This document shows positions 1 through 7,277 of a stretch of 64,000 nt of DNA, one piece after another (positions within the stretch are counted from its first letter, which is position 1; each line of letters begins with the position of its first letter). Source of the stretch: Candidatus Daviesbacteria bacterium (lineage in GTDB: Bacteria; Patescibacteria; Microgenomatia; Daviesbacterales; UBA10151); the NCBI GenBank assembly GCA_016187025.1, contig JACPKM010000001.1:248001-312000 (forward strand), read 5' to 3'. The notes below the pieces were generated by a model that was not told the origin of the DNA, did not search any database, and saw only the letters and a list, made by a program, of their open reading frames with translations. The position numbers and the translations under genes are program-made.

Positions 1-189
1 TACAAAGGGAATCTTATGAAAAGTTATCTGAAATGCTTTTACCAATTTTCCATTCCTGGACAGCCCATATCTTTCCAGTGGAGTACCCAAGCTTATTCTA
101 GCCTCTCCCCATTCCCATGATTGCATAACATGAGTAATAACTAAGTTATAACTTTTTCTATCTTTTTCAGATAAACTTTTTAAATCCAT
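1..189 (-). CDS. FemAB-like peptidoglycan bridge aminoacyltransferase, N-terminal fragment
   Basis: The first 63 codons of a minus-strand gene that runs off the left edge. The start is ATG at 187-189. The visible stretch contains the 'QSWEWGE' and 'AFQITFHKIPF' segments that open FemAB/FemX-type acyl-CoA N-acyltransferases. These enzymes use aminoacyl-tRNA to add amino acids to the peptidoglycan interpeptide bridge. A -10 box lies 6 nt before the ATG, supporting this start and a leaderless transcript. The body of the protein is outside the window, so the family call rests on the N-terminus only. Confidence 0.6.
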   Translation of the reverse strand, partial: MDLKSLSEKDRKSYNLVITHVMQSWEWGEARISLGTPLERYGLSRNGKLVKAFQITFHKIPFV

Positions 190-195
190 GAAGCT

Positions 196-201
196 ATTAT
201 A
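196..201 (-). promoter_or_regulatory. Extended -10 box of the FemAB-like gene
   Basis: On the minus strand the sequence reads TGA-TATAAT, then 6 nt, then the ATG. It matches the TGnTATAAT extended -10 consensus; no clear -35 is seen. It implies transcription starts at or next to the start codon. Confidence 0.5.
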
Positions 202-232
202 TCAGTGGGTGAGGTTGGATTAGAATAGTATT

Positions 233-958
233 TTAAAAGATCTTAATATCAGCTTGTTGTTTTAATTCTTGGAACTTTTGGGAAAAGATTTGAGATACTT
301 TTTGTTGTTTGATTAACTTCTCAGCTTCCACTTTTTGAGTAGCAGATTCACTGGCTGTTAATAGGGCTGAGTTTTGTTCAATAAATTTATCAACTTCTTC
401 AGCAGACACAGTTGCTTCATTGGCATATAATTTTTCGACTGTTAGCTGAAGTTTAATTTGGTCTTTTAAGCCTTCTTTAGTTAAATTTTGTTGGGTCAGT
501 AAGCTTTCAAAAGTCTCTTGTCCTCCAACACTTGTAATCAATTCTGAAATTTTGTTGTCTACTTCTTGGGAGGATACAGTGACATTTTGTTTTCTCGCAG
601 CATCCAAAATAAGTTTTTCATTAATAATCTGGTTTAAAGTTTGGCTTCTATACTGCGCGTTCATTTTATTCAAAAGCTCAAAATTGGTAATTGGGCTACT
701 ATTGACAGTTCCTGCCACAAACCACTCTTTTTTCCAGAGTCCCAGAATTATCAGCGCCAAAACTACCAAAACTAGATAACCTCTTTTATCCAGCTTAACT
801 TTTTTTATATTATTTAATCTTTCTAAAATTTGATTGAGGAGGTTTTGACTAGCGTCTTTTTGCGTTAGTTCAGGTTTTGATTGCTTTACAGTTTTTGGTT
901 TTTGACTTATTTGCGCAGTAGTTGCGTTTGTCTTTGATTTTTGAGTTTTTCTTGCCAT
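233..958 (-). CDS. Membrane-anchored SurA N-terminal (chaperone) domain protein
   Basis: 241 residues. A basic, low-complexity cytoplasmic tail (residues 1-55) precedes one membrane helix (about 60-75, 'YLVLVVLALIILGLW'). An extracellular segment follows that resembles the SurA/PrsA N-terminal chaperone domain ('NSSPITNFELLNKM', 'INEKLILDAARKQNVTVS', 'LTKEGLKDQIKLQLTVEKL'). SurA-N proteins bind unfolded exported polypeptides. The parvulin PPIase domain that usually follows is absent, so a holdase role is more likely than an isomerase. The ATG overlaps nothing and has an extended -10 box 7 nt upstream. It is divergent from the gene at 1017. Confidence 0.65.
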   Translation of the reverse strand: MARKTQKSKTNATTAQISQKPKTVKQSKPELTQKDASQNLLNQILERLNNIKKVKLDKRGYLVLVVLALIILGLWKKEWFVAGTVNSSPITNFELLNKMNAQYRSQTLNQIINEKLILDAARKQNVTVSSQEVDNKISELITSVGGQETFESLLTQQNLTKEGLKDQIKLQLTVEKLYANEATVSAEEVDKFIEQNSALLTASESATQKVEAEKLIKQQKVSQIFSQKFQELKQQADIKIF

Positions 959-965
959 GTGGCCG

Positions 966-971
966 ATAATA
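966..971 (-). promoter_or_regulatory. Extended -10 box of the SurA-N gene
   Basis: Minus strand TG-T-TATTAT ends 7 nt before the ATG at 958, the spacing expected for a leaderless transcript. It lies back to back with the plus-strand -10 box at 1005-1010. Confidence 0.4.
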
Positions 972-1004
972 ACACAGCAGTTTTTATTAATGCAAGATAT
1001 CAGA

Positions 1005-1010
1005 TATAAT
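1005..1010 (+). promoter_or_regulatory. -10 box deciding the start of the gene at 1017
   Basis: Perfect TATAAT followed by 6 nt and an in-frame GTG at 1017. If this box is used, the two upstream in-frame ATGs (957 and 990) would not be transcribed, so GTG 1017 is the preferred start. Confidence 0.45.
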
Positions 1011-1016
1011 AAAATA

Positions 1017-1832
1017 GTGCATTTCTACTTTGCTCAGTGTTATAATCAAAAAGGTTTTGCCCAACCCTTTTTGATTATTGCAGTTTTAATACTTGTGGCT
1101 TTTGGAGTTTACCGATTAACAACTCCTCTTTCTACCTCTAACCCCCCAAGCACCCTAAGCTCCCCAACTGTCCCCGATGTGTCCGAGTTTAATAATTATT
1201 CAAATGAGTCTCTGGGGTTTTTATTTAAGCATGCAAAGAATCTAGCAGTTAAGCAAGACTCAGAGGAAGAATTTAATAAAAGAGAGAATGGGGATTTCAG
1301 GAAAAATTTTAAAGGATATGTGATGTATGAGCCGGCTCAAGTCTTAGGAGCGGTAACTGTGTTAGAAAAGGATAACTCTTTTGATTTAGCGCCGTTTTCT
1401 GTTTGGGTTTTTGACAATTCTGAACAGTTAAATAGCTCTCAATGGTTTGAAAAGTACTGGTTTTATCCTTATCTTTGGGGAGTTTTTTCAGAGCCAGATA
1501 AAGGCCATATCAGGCCTGAAAAAGAGGCTACAGTATCCGGACAAACTGTTAAATATTCAGTAGTTTCATATCAGCCCGGTTCCCCGAAATATATCTTGAT
1601 TTCACAAAACCAACGGATATATTTGCTAAGGGTGGTAGGTGGTGAGGGAGAGAAGATTTTACAAAGCTTTAAATTTGGGGGGAGTCAAGATAAGACTGCT
1701 TATACCTGTCCACAGAATGGTTGGGAAAATTGTATGCCCGTTTTGACGCCTGAAAGTCAAAAGCAGTGTAGTGAAGAAGCTTTGAGTTGGAAAAAAATAA
1801 ACTGTTCTAATTTCAAAGGGGCGGCTTATTAG
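1017..1832 (+). CDS. Membrane-anchored extracytoplasmic protein of unknown function
   Basis: 271 residues from the proposed GTG start; the reading frame is open back to ATG 957. A short 'NQKGFAQP' head is followed by one membrane helix ('FLIIAVLILVAFGVY'), a Ser/Thr/Pro-rich linker and an extracellular domain of about 200 residues. The C-terminus is cysteine-patterned (C-PQNGWEN-C, then two more Cys) and ends 'FKGAAY', an ending I associate with other patescibacterial surface proteins. The cysteines could form disulfides outside the membrane. No enzymatic motif was recognised. It is followed by a relic of another membrane-anchored gene. Confidence 0.6.
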   Translation: MHFYFAQCYNQKGFAQPFLIIAVLILVAFGVYRLTTPLSTSNPPSTLSSPTVPDVSEFNNYSNESLGFLFKHAKNLAVKQDSEEEFNKRENGDFRKNFKGYVMYEPAQVLGAVTVLEKDNSFDLAPFSVWVFDNSEQLNSSQWFEKYWFYPYLWGVFSEPDKGHIRPEKEATVSGQTVKYSVVSYQPGSPKYILISQNQRIYLLRVVGGEGEKILQSFKFGGSQDKTAYTCPQNGWENCMPVLTPESQKQCSEEALSWKKINCSNFKGAAY

Positions 1833-1840
1833 ATGTTATA

Positions 1841-1936
1841 ATGATAATAACAACAGTTGGTGGAGCATATTATTTTTGTAAATCCCAAGCCACAAAACCT
1901 CAGTCACAAAACCCTGAATTTGTAGGCTGGTATTGA
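1841..1936 (+). pseudogene. Relic of a membrane anchor paralogous to the gene at 2787
   Basis: A 31-codon open frame whose translation has 'VGGAYYFCKSQATKPQSQN'. This closely tracks 'AGGAYYFGKSQVAKPQQQN' in the N-terminal anchor of the protein at 2787-3413, at the DNA level too. The frame then stops and no extracellular domain follows. This looks like the remains of a duplicated gene whose body was lost, with MntA/HepT now lying between relic and intact copy. Confidence 0.5.
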
Positions 1937-1948
1937 AGGTGCTATACT
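1920..1948 (+). promoter_or_regulatory. Promoter of mntA-hepT
   Basis: TTGTAG (1920-1925), 17-nt spacer, TATACT (1943-1948), then 7 nt to the ATG at 1956. The spacing is ideal for sigma-70 and predicts a leaderless mRNA. Confidence 0.5.
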
Positions 1949-1955
1949 TCATAGC

Positions 1956-2363
1956 ATGATAGACGATAAACTCATTTCACAAATTCAGCAGGCTCTATCT
2001 AAAGAACCTAAGATCAAATTGGCCTATGTTTTAGGTTCTACTGTTAGCGGAAGAGTAAAAACCGACAGCGATTTTGATTTAGCAGTAGTGACAGATGATA
2101 AGGCTCAGGTAAGTTACGATCAGATCTATCAGCTAATCTCCGGTTTAAGTTTTCCTAAAGATTTAGATTTATCCATAGTTGATAAAAACTCTTCCCCGCT
2201 TTTTTTATTTCAAATTACCAGTACAGGCGAGTGTGTTTACCAAAAATCTGATACTGAGGGAATTGCTTTTGAAGCGTATGCTATGAAAAATTATTATGAT
2301 ACTGCTCACTTAAGAAGTATCTACTCCTCTTATCTAAAAGAAAGGTTTCCGTATGCCCATTAA
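1956..2363 (+). CDS. mntA: MntA-type nucleotidyltransferase antitoxin
   Basis: 135 residues. It carries the minimal nucleotidyltransferase signature GS-x8-D-x-D: G27-S28 followed by D37-S-D39 in 'GRVKTDSDFDLAVV'. A further acidic strand is 'DLDLSIVD'. Proteins of this family (MNT) act as antitoxins by adding AMP to a tyrosine of the partner HepT RNase. The stop overlaps the hepT start by 11 nt, so the two are translated together. The pair probably acts as a stabilisation or defence module. Call is firm at family level; activity is inferred. Confidence 0.8.
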   Translation: MIDDKLISQIQQALSKEPKIKLAYVLGSTVSGRVKTDSDFDLAVVTDDKAQVSYDQIYQLISGLSFPKDLDLSIVDKNSSPLFLFQITSTGECVYQKSDTEGIAFEAYAMKNYYDTAHLRSIYSSYLKERFPYAH

Positions 2364-2775
2364 TAAAACTCTGGTTTTTAAAAAGCTGGATTTCTTAAAT
2401 AGCTATCTTCATAAAATAGAGAGTATGGATTTTAGCGAGGAAGCTTTTGTGGAGGATGCTGATATTCATGATCTGATAGTTTTTCGGTTGCAGCAGGCGG
2501 TAGAAACATGTATTGATATAGCAGCACATATTATTGCTGGTCTGGATGCGCCACAAAAAGAGACAGCAAAAGATGCCTTTATATTCTTAGGTGAGAAGGA
2601 AATTATAGATGTTGATTTAGCAAAAAGAATGGGCCAGGCAGCAGATTTTAGAAATAGGGCAGTCCATGGATACAATAATTTTGATTACAGGTTACTCTTT
2701 AAAGATTATAGAGAAGACCTAAAAGATCTCCGCCAATTTGGAGCAGAAATAATTAAATATCTGGAAGGCGTATAA
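2353..2775 (+). CDS. hepT: HepT-like (HEPN, DUF86) RNase toxin
   Basis: 140 residues, mostly helical. The HEPN/HepT catalytic motif R-x4-H-x-Y is intact: R100-NRAV-H105-G-Y107. R and H form the RNase site and the Tyr is the residue AMPylated by MntA in characterised pairs. An upstream 'RLQQAVETCIDIAAHI' helix is typical of the dimer interface. It overlaps mntA by 11 nt. It sits between a relic and an intact copy of an envelope gene, which suggests insertion into this locus. Confidence 0.8.
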   Translation: MPINKTLVFKKLDFLNSYLHKIESMDFSEEAFVEDADIHDLIVFRLQQAVETCIDIAAHIIAGLDAPQKETAKDAFIFLGEKEIIDVDLAKRMGQAADFRNRAVHGYNNFDYRLLFKDYREDLKDLRQFGAEIIKYLEGV

Positions 2776-2786
2776 AGCTGGAATTT

Positions 2787-3413
2787 ATGCAAAAAGGACA
2801 AACAGCCGTTCTGGTTGTGTTGGGAATACTAATCTTGGGAATTGTCGCCGGCGGAGCGTATTATTTTGGAAAATCCCAAGTCGCAAAACCACAACAGCAG
2901 AATGCTGTAATTACTTCTCAAACCTCACAGCTAACTCCTGCCTCAAGTCCTAGTCCGGTTGATGAAACAGCCAATTGGAAAGCATATAAAGATTCAAAAT
3001 ATGCATATTCATTTAAGTACCCTAATACTTGGTATCTTGTATCTGTTGAAGGAGATCAAAAACTTTATAATGTGCCTCCGGAAACTGCTGGCCCAGCTTA
3101 CGAAATTTCTTTTTTTGTTGCTCCCATTAGTAGGGGAATTAATCTATCAGACCGAATTGGGGCCGGAAAAGAAGTGGCGGATAAAGTGTTTGAGGAGAAA
3201 ACGGGTGATTATAATTTAGGTAATGTATCGGGTGCTAAGATAAAGACCGAAGTACTAAGTGGTAGTCAAACAGACGCTGTTCCTACGATAGGTGTAAAAA
3301 TTGCTCTGAATACGTTGGAGGTTTTATATGTTGAAATGATATGTACTGAAAGCAACTGCACTACCATCGATGAATTATTTGATCAAATTCTTTCAAGTCT
3401 TCGGTTAAAGTAG
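2787..3413 (+). CDS. Membrane-anchored protein with PsbP-like extracellular segment
   Basis: 208 residues. 'MQKGQTAVLV' leads into one membrane helix (about 7-27), a Gln/Ser/Pro linker, then a domain beginning 'WKAYKDSKYAYSFKYPNTWYL'. That aromatic 'FKYPxxW' opening is shared by PsbP/MOG1-like domains in small exported proteins of this kind of genome. Function is unknown. It starts 11 nt after hepT and its last 9 nt overlap the convergent 3D-domain gene. A relic of its anchor lies at 1841-1936. Confidence 0.55.
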   Translation: MQKGQTAVLVVLGILILGIVAGGAYYFGKSQVAKPQQQNAVITSQTSQLTPASSPSPVDETANWKAYKDSKYAYSFKYPNTWYLVSVEGDQKLYNVPPETAGPAYEISFFVAPISRGINLSDRIGAGKEVADKVFEEKTGDYNLGNVSGAKIKTEVLSGSQTDAVPTIGVKIALNTLEVLYVEMICTESNCTTIDELFDQILSSLRLK

Positions 3414-4100
3414 ATAGATATCCACAAATCTTGCACTCCAGCCGGCTGTGCGGGCATCATTAAATCCTAAGTCTATAATATTTCCTTTGATTGCTCCACC
3501 AGTGTCACCGGCAACAGCTTCTCCATACCCCGGGATATAGACTTTAGATCGCATTGGTATAACTTTCGGATCAACTGCAATTACTCCTTTTCCAGCCCTC
3601 ATTCCAATTGCAGTCCACTCATCACAACCTGGGCATTTTGAATCATAGTGTGTTGCATAAACTCTCATTTTCTTCCAGTATTTAATCTCTCCATCTGCAG
3701 TGCTCAAAGTTTTCCAAACAATTTTTGTTCCTCTCGATATTTTTTTATCTTTTGCTGGGGTAGTATCTATTGATACAACCTCCCGGTTATATTCTTTGTT
3801 GTCATAGTAGGTAATCTTGATTATCTTTACTTTTTTCCCAGCTCCTCCTTCTTCTAAAACTTTTTCTTCTCCTGCTTCTGTTTCTGGGTCGTCTTCGTAA
3901 ACGGTTTTTTTGGGAATAATCTCAACATTCTCCTCTAGTTTGTCTGTAAATCTAGATTGAGTTTCAAGTGGTTGATATGCAGGAAGCTTATGATCACCTT
4001 CCTCGATACTGGCCTGAACTGGAGGTGGGAAGATTGGCCAGATGAATCTGGCTGTTAAAAGCAAAACTGCTATCAGAAAAAATCCCCAGTATCGGTCCAT
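3405..4100 (-). CDS. G5 plus 3D-domain secreted cell-wall protein
   Basis: 231 residues. An N-terminal membrane/signal helix ('GFFLIAVLLLTARFIWPIF') is followed by a G5 domain (about 45-140, with 'KTVYEDD' and 'VSIDTTPAKDKKISRGTK') and a C-terminal 3D domain (about 150-231). The 3D domain has its metal/acid residues in 'IAVDPKVIP', 'AGDTGGAIKGNIIDLGF' and an N-terminal 'YATHYDSKCPGCDEW'. 3D domains are the catalytic part of MltA/YocH/Rpf2-type peptidoglycan enzymes and G5 is a glycan-adhesion module. Likely a wall-remodelling lytic enzyme. Its ATG overlaps the uvrD stop by one base (TAATG), indicating coupled translation. Confidence 0.75.
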   Translation of the reverse strand: MDRYWGFFLIAVLLLTARFIWPIFPPPVQASIEEGDHKLPAYQPLETQSRFTDKLEENVEIIPKKTVYEDDPETEAGEEKVLEEGGAGKKVKIIKITYYDNKEYNREVVSIDTTPAKDKKISRGTKIVWKTLSTADGEIKYWKKMRVYATHYDSKCPGCDEWTAIGMRAGKGVIAVDPKVIPMRSKVYIPGYGEAVAGDTGGAIKGNIIDLGFNDARTAGWSARFVDIYLL

Positions 4101-5968
4101 TAGCTATTTAGCCAGTCATCTGCATCAATCTGACTGATATCAGAATCGATTATATCATCTGAATTCTTAAAATCACTGTAATTGGTGTTGCTGATTATTA
4201 GCTTCTCTGGAATATCAGACAAAAACCTGGAAACCAAGTTATTTGATCTTTGGCCAAAATATAACCTTTGTCTTGTATAGGTTAAAAAAAGCTTTTCCTT
4301 TGCCCTTGTGATGCCAACATAGCAAAGTCTTCTTTCTTCTTCCAGTTCATTCGGATCAAGCATTGAACGGGAATGGGGAAATAACCCCTCTTCCATTCCT
4401 ATCATAAATACAATGGGAAACTCCAGTCCCTTTGCACTGTGGAGAGTCATTAAAGTCACAGCATTCACTTCCTCTTTTCCTTTTAAAGCTTTTTTAGGCA
4501 GGTTACCATTTTCAACCAGCGCGGCATTTTCTAAAAATTCAATTAAATTAGGAAACTCTTCCGCAACAGAAAGTAGCTCTTTGACATTTTCTACTCTGCC
4601 TTTTCCCACCTCTGTTCCATCATCTATATATGCTAAATACCTGGTTTTTGATAAAGCTTTTTCAAGCAGTTCTCTGGTTGTATAAGATGTTGGATTTATA
4701 GCAATTTCTTGGTAAATTTCTAAAACCTGAGAAAGTCTACCTTTGCCAATTTTTTCAGCGCGTTTTAGGGCAACAGAATCTTGAGGATTTTGCAAAAGCC
4801 TAAGGTAGGACAGAATGTCCTTAATCTCTTTTCTTTCATAAAATGAAACCCCGCCAAATAACTTATATGGCACACCAGACCTTAAAAATTGTTCTTCCAA
4901 AGCACGGGATTGTGCATTAGTTCTATAAAGCACTGCGTAATTCGACAACCTTTTTTTGTCTATTTGGGAAAGAATAAATAGCGCTTCTTCTACCTCATTT
5001 CTGGTTTCAACTATCTCAATTTTTTCTCCGCCATCTTTGTCAGTCCACAGTTTTAAAATCGGATGAGTTCTATTTTTGGAAATGATTGCATGGGCTGCAT
5101 CCAAAATGTTTTGAGTAGAGCGGTAGTTTTGTTCCAGATAGAAAATTTTTGCGCCGGGATAATCCTTTTCAAAATTAATTATATTTCGGTAGTCTGCGCT
5201 TCTGAATGAGTATATCGACTGGCTGGCATCTCCAACCACACAGATATTTTTGTGACGGTTTGCTAAATACTTGGAAATTAGGTATTGCGCCGGGTTTGTA
5301 TCCTGGTATTCATCTATTAAGATATATTGAAATTGTATTTGGTAGCGTGTAAGAATTGTTGGTTCTGCCTGAAACAGGCGGATGGTTTTTAATAAAAGAT
5401 CGTCAAAATCTAAAGCCTGGTTTCTTTCTAAAATCTTTTGATATTCCAAATATATTTTGGCTACAGTTTCCTGGAAAAAGCCTCGGGCATATTGAGGATA
5501 TTCGGTTGCAGAAATCAGTTCGTTTTTTGCACCAGAAATAGTGCTTCTTACAGCATAAGGTGAGGTTTTTTGAATAGGGATTTTTAAATTACCCATGGCT
5601 TCTTTGATAGCATCCAGTGCGTCTTTTTCATCATAGATTGCAAAACCCGGGGGAAGCCCCAACACTTGTCCTTCACGGCGAAGTATTTTGGCACAAAATG
5701 AATGAAATGTTCCCATAACAGGTAAAGTGGGTAAATCGCCGATTAATTTTTTAATTCTTTTAATCATCTCGCCGGCTGCTTTATTGGTAAAAGTTAAGGT
5801 TAAGATATTTTCTGGGGAGATCTTTTTTTCAGCAATAAGATATGCAACACGATATGTTAAGACCCTCGTTTTTCCGGATCCTGCCCCGGCCAAAATTAAA
5901 CAAGGTCCTTCTGTATTTTTGACAGCTTCCTGTTGTTCGGGATTTAGATCATCAAGAAGAGCAGACAT
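4100..5968 (-). CDS. uvrD: UvrD/PcrA-type ATP-dependent 3'-5' DNA helicase
   Basis: 622 residues from ATG 5968, about 100 shorter than usual PcrA. All SF1A helicase motifs are visible: 'AGAGSGKTRVL' (Walker A), 'TFTNKAAGEM' (Ia), 'DEYQDTNPAQY' (II), 'VGDASQSIYSFRSAD' (III), 'LEQNYRS' (IV), 'TLMTLHSAKGLEFP' (V) and 'YVGITRAKEKLFL' (VI). It unwinds DNA in repair and clears stalled replication. The C-terminal tail is acidic and short. The frame is open to 6004, but a TTGTCA-N17-TAAGAT promoter ends 7 nt before ATG 5968, so that start is chosen. The gene is coupled to the downstream 3D-domain gene. Confidence 0.9.
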   Translation of the reverse strand: MSALLDDLNPEQQEAVKNTEGPCLILAGAGSGKTRVLTYRVAYLIAEKKISPENILTLTFTNKAAGEMIKRIKKLIGDLPTLPVMGTFHSFCAKILRREGQVLGLPPGFAIYDEKDALDAIKEAMGNLKIPIQKTSPYAVRSTISGAKNELISATEYPQYARGFFQETVAKIYLEYQKILERNQALDFDDLLLKTIRLFQAEPTILTRYQIQFQYILIDEYQDTNPAQYLISKYLANRHKNICVVGDASQSIYSFRSADYRNIINFEKDYPGAKIFYLEQNYRSTQNILDAAHAIISKNRTHPILKLWTDKDGGEKIEIVETRNEVEEALFILSQIDKKRLSNYAVLYRTNAQSRALEEQFLRSGVPYKLFGGVSFYERKEIKDILSYLRLLQNPQDSVALKRAEKIGKGRLSQVLEIYQEIAINPTSYTTRELLEKALSKTRYLAYIDDGTEVGKGRVENVKELLSVAEEFPNLIEFLENAALVENGNLPKKALKGKEEVNAVTLMTLHSAKGLEFPIVFMIGMEEGLFPHSRSMLDPNELEEERRLCYVGITRAKEKLFLTYTRQRLYFGQRSNNLVSRFLSDIPEKLIISNTNYSDFKNSDDIIDSDISQIDADDWLNS

Positions 5969-5975
5969 GGTGCAT

Positions 5976-6004
5976 ATCTTAACACCAGGACTAGCTTTTG
6001 ACAA
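5976..6004 (-). promoter_or_regulatory. uvrD promoter within a hairpin
   Basis: Minus strand TTGTCA (5999-6004), 17-nt spacer, TAAGAT (5976-5981), 7 nt to ATG. The -35 box lies in the loop of a perfect 9-bp inverted repeat, CTAGCTTTT-GAC-AAAAGCTAG (5991-6011), which could be a repressor operator. Confidence 0.5.
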
Positions 6005-6012
6005 AAGCTAGG

Positions 6013-6166
6013 ACACCCGCTACTTACCACTTAGTCCAAAAGAAATTTATATCACGAAGAGGTCCTGCGACGTCTATCAAATTGCGCATACAAAACAGCC
6101 TCCCGTACATCAGTAAGGGAATGCCCTAAGGATTCCAGTATACTGGCTCCTATATTTTCACCTTCC
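6013..6166. repeat. Direct repeat copy A (Clp-N gene end)
   Basis: About 154 bp, roughly four fifths identical to 7549-7704 by eye, covering the intact Clp-N gene's last codons and 39 bp of downstream DNA. Together with copy B it brackets the intact Clp-N gene body, the hairpin cluster and brnTA. Confidence 0.65.
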
Positions 6167-6708
6167 AGTACCAGACCTAAGAGAAGGTGTTCCCCTGTGG
6201 TCTGTAGATGTTCTAATCTTTGTGCCGCATATCCTGCATGTTCTATAACTGTTCTTGCTCGTGGTGTCAAACCAGGAAACCCTTGTGTAGGTCTATCGCC
6301 TCGTTCAATCATAAATTCTACTGCACTGTGAACCTTTGCTTTATTCACACCAAGATCACTAAGAATTGGTGCTGCCGGGCATCCTTCGTGAAGCATTGCC
6401 AAAATTAAATGTTCAGTACCTATATATTGATGATTAAAGCTTTTTGCTACTTCAAAACAATCAAGTGTAAGTGTTGCTTGGAGATCAAAAGAAAAATCCC
6501 TTCCTCGAAATTCCGGATATAAAAAATCAAATAACTGCCTTACGGCTTCAGGATCTCTGTCAGTAGTAGTTGCTAAAAGCTCTTCCTGCCGAAATTTTCT
6601 ATAAGTACCACGAGCTGCCTCAAGCTGCCCTATCATTAACTCTCTCTCGCCTTGAGGAATATCCCCTCTAGTAAGTATCCTATCACCAGCTTTGATCCAT
6701 TCTCGCAT
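6052..6708 (-). CDS. Stand-alone Clp-N (ClpC N-domain) protein
   Basis: 218 residues. Two Clp-N repeats are seen at about 75-135 ('VAKSFNHQYIGTEHLILAML', 'ILSDLGVNKAKVHSAVEFMI') and 145-210 ('LTPRARTVIEHAGYAAQR', 'TGEHLLLGLVLEGENIGASI'). In ClpC/ClpA this domain binds substrates and adaptors; here there is no AAA+ module, so it may be an adaptor or a ClpC decoy. It has its own promoter. A degraded second copy of its last 38 codons lies at 7587-7704, so the gene was once duplicated. Confidence 0.75.
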   Translation of the reverse strand: MREWIKAGDRILTRGDIPQGERELMIGQLEAARGTYRKFRQEELLATTTDRDPEAVRQLFDFLYPEFRGRDFSFDLQATLTLDCFEVAKSFNHQYIGTEHLILAMLHEGCPAAPILSDLGVNKAKVHSAVEFMIERGDRPTQGFPGLTPRARTVIEHAGYAAQRLEHLQTTGEHLLLGLVLEGENIGASILESLGHSLTDVREAVLYAQFDRRRRTSS

Positions 6709-6718
6709 ATGTAGTCGA

Positions 6719-6747
6719 ATGCTAACTCACTATAAGTCATTTGTCAA
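6719..6747 (-). promoter_or_regulatory. Promoter of the Clp-N gene
   Basis: Minus strand TTGACA (6742-6747), 17-nt spacer, TAGCAT (6719-6724), then 10 nt to the ATG at 6708. Confidence 0.5.
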
Positions 6748-6787
6748 TACTATGCCATATATCTTGTTTTATTGTACCTTCGAAATA

Positions 6788-6882
6788 CCACGAGTGTAAA
6801 CTCGTGGATGAAGAAGGTTCCGACAAAGTCGGACTCACCGAAGGTGAGAACAAGAGGATACCACATGCGTTAGCTTGTGGTA
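6788..6882. repeat. REPIN-like cluster of four hairpins
   Basis: Four perfect or near-perfect inverted repeats sit in 95 bp of non-coding DNA. They are CCACGAGT-GTAA-ACTCGTGG (6788-6807), TCCGAC-AAA-GTCGGA (6819-6833), CTCACC-GAA-GGTGAG (6834-6848) and TACCACA-tGCgttaGCt-TGTGGTA (6859-6882). The first and last have opposite CCAC/GTGG ends and are flanked by ATGAA and ATTCAT. This inward-facing arrangement of terminal hairpins is like REPIN or IS200/IS605-derived non-autonomous elements mobilised by TnpA/RAYT transposases. No transposase is in the window. Confidence 0.6.
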
Positions 6883-6935
6883 GATTCATTTACCTTCTAG
6901 TCTTTCCGTAGAGAGCTTTACTATGTAAGTACGTA

Positions 6936-6964
6936 TTGACAAGATTATATTTGTGTAGTATGGT
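6936..6964 (+). promoter_or_regulatory. Promoter of brnT-brnA
   Basis: TTGACA (6936-6941), 17-nt spacer, TATGGT (6959-6964). A TTG in the brnT frame lies inside this -35 box, so it cannot be the real start. A TATATT at 6946-6951 lies 8 nt before ATG 6960 and is an alternative -10. Confidence 0.4.
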
Positions 6965-6980
6965 ATATACATATTTCTGG

Positions 6981-7277
6981 ATGAGAACCGATAAAGATGT
7001 TTTTGAATTTGAGTGGAATAACGGAAACAGCGGGAAAAATAAAAAGCATAAAGTGGAAGACAAAGAAGCCGAGGAAGTATTTTTTGATGAGAACAAAGTA
7101 ACTTTTCCTGATAGTCTCCATTCCACAGACAATGAGGAACGTTTAAGAATAATTGGTAAAACTAAAAAAGGAAGGTTACTATTTATTGTCTTTACCAAAA
7201 GAGGTCAAAAAATTAGAATCATTTCAGCAAGAGATATAAACCGAAAGGAGGTGCCTCTTTATGAAAAAACCGCTTAA
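6981..7277 (+). CDS. brnT: BrnT-family RNase toxin
   Basis: 98 residues from ATG 6981; ATG 6960 is a possible alternative start. It matches BrnT (RelE fold): 'FEFEWNNGNSGKNKKHKVEDKEAEEVFFD' pattern at the N-terminus (shown only as F-E-W, K-H and F-F-D anchors), 'EERLRIIGKTKKGRLLFIVFT' in the centre and 'IRIISARDINRKE' at the end. BrnT cleaves mRNA and is neutralised and autorepressed by BrnA. The stop lies 17 nt inside brnA. The pair sits between two copies of a Clp-N gene end, next to a hairpin element, which suggests it arrived by insertion. Confidence 0.75.
   Translation: MRTDKDVFEFEWNNGNSGKNKKHKVEDKEAEEVFFDENKVTFPDSLHSTDNEERLRIIGKTKKGRLLFIVFTKRGQKIRIISARDINRKEVPLYEKTA

Noticed and set aside
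5991..6011. Palindrome as rho-independent terminator of the Clp-N gene
   Set aside because: No run of T follows on either strand beyond the stem, and a promoter is embedded in it.
6788..6882. Repeated hairpins considered as a CRISPR array
   Set aside because: The four inverted repeats differ in sequence, there are no equal-length spacers and no cas genes.
6936..6980. TTG start for brnT giving 113 residues
   Set aside because: That codon is part of a good -35 box, and BrnT proteins start close to the FEW motif.
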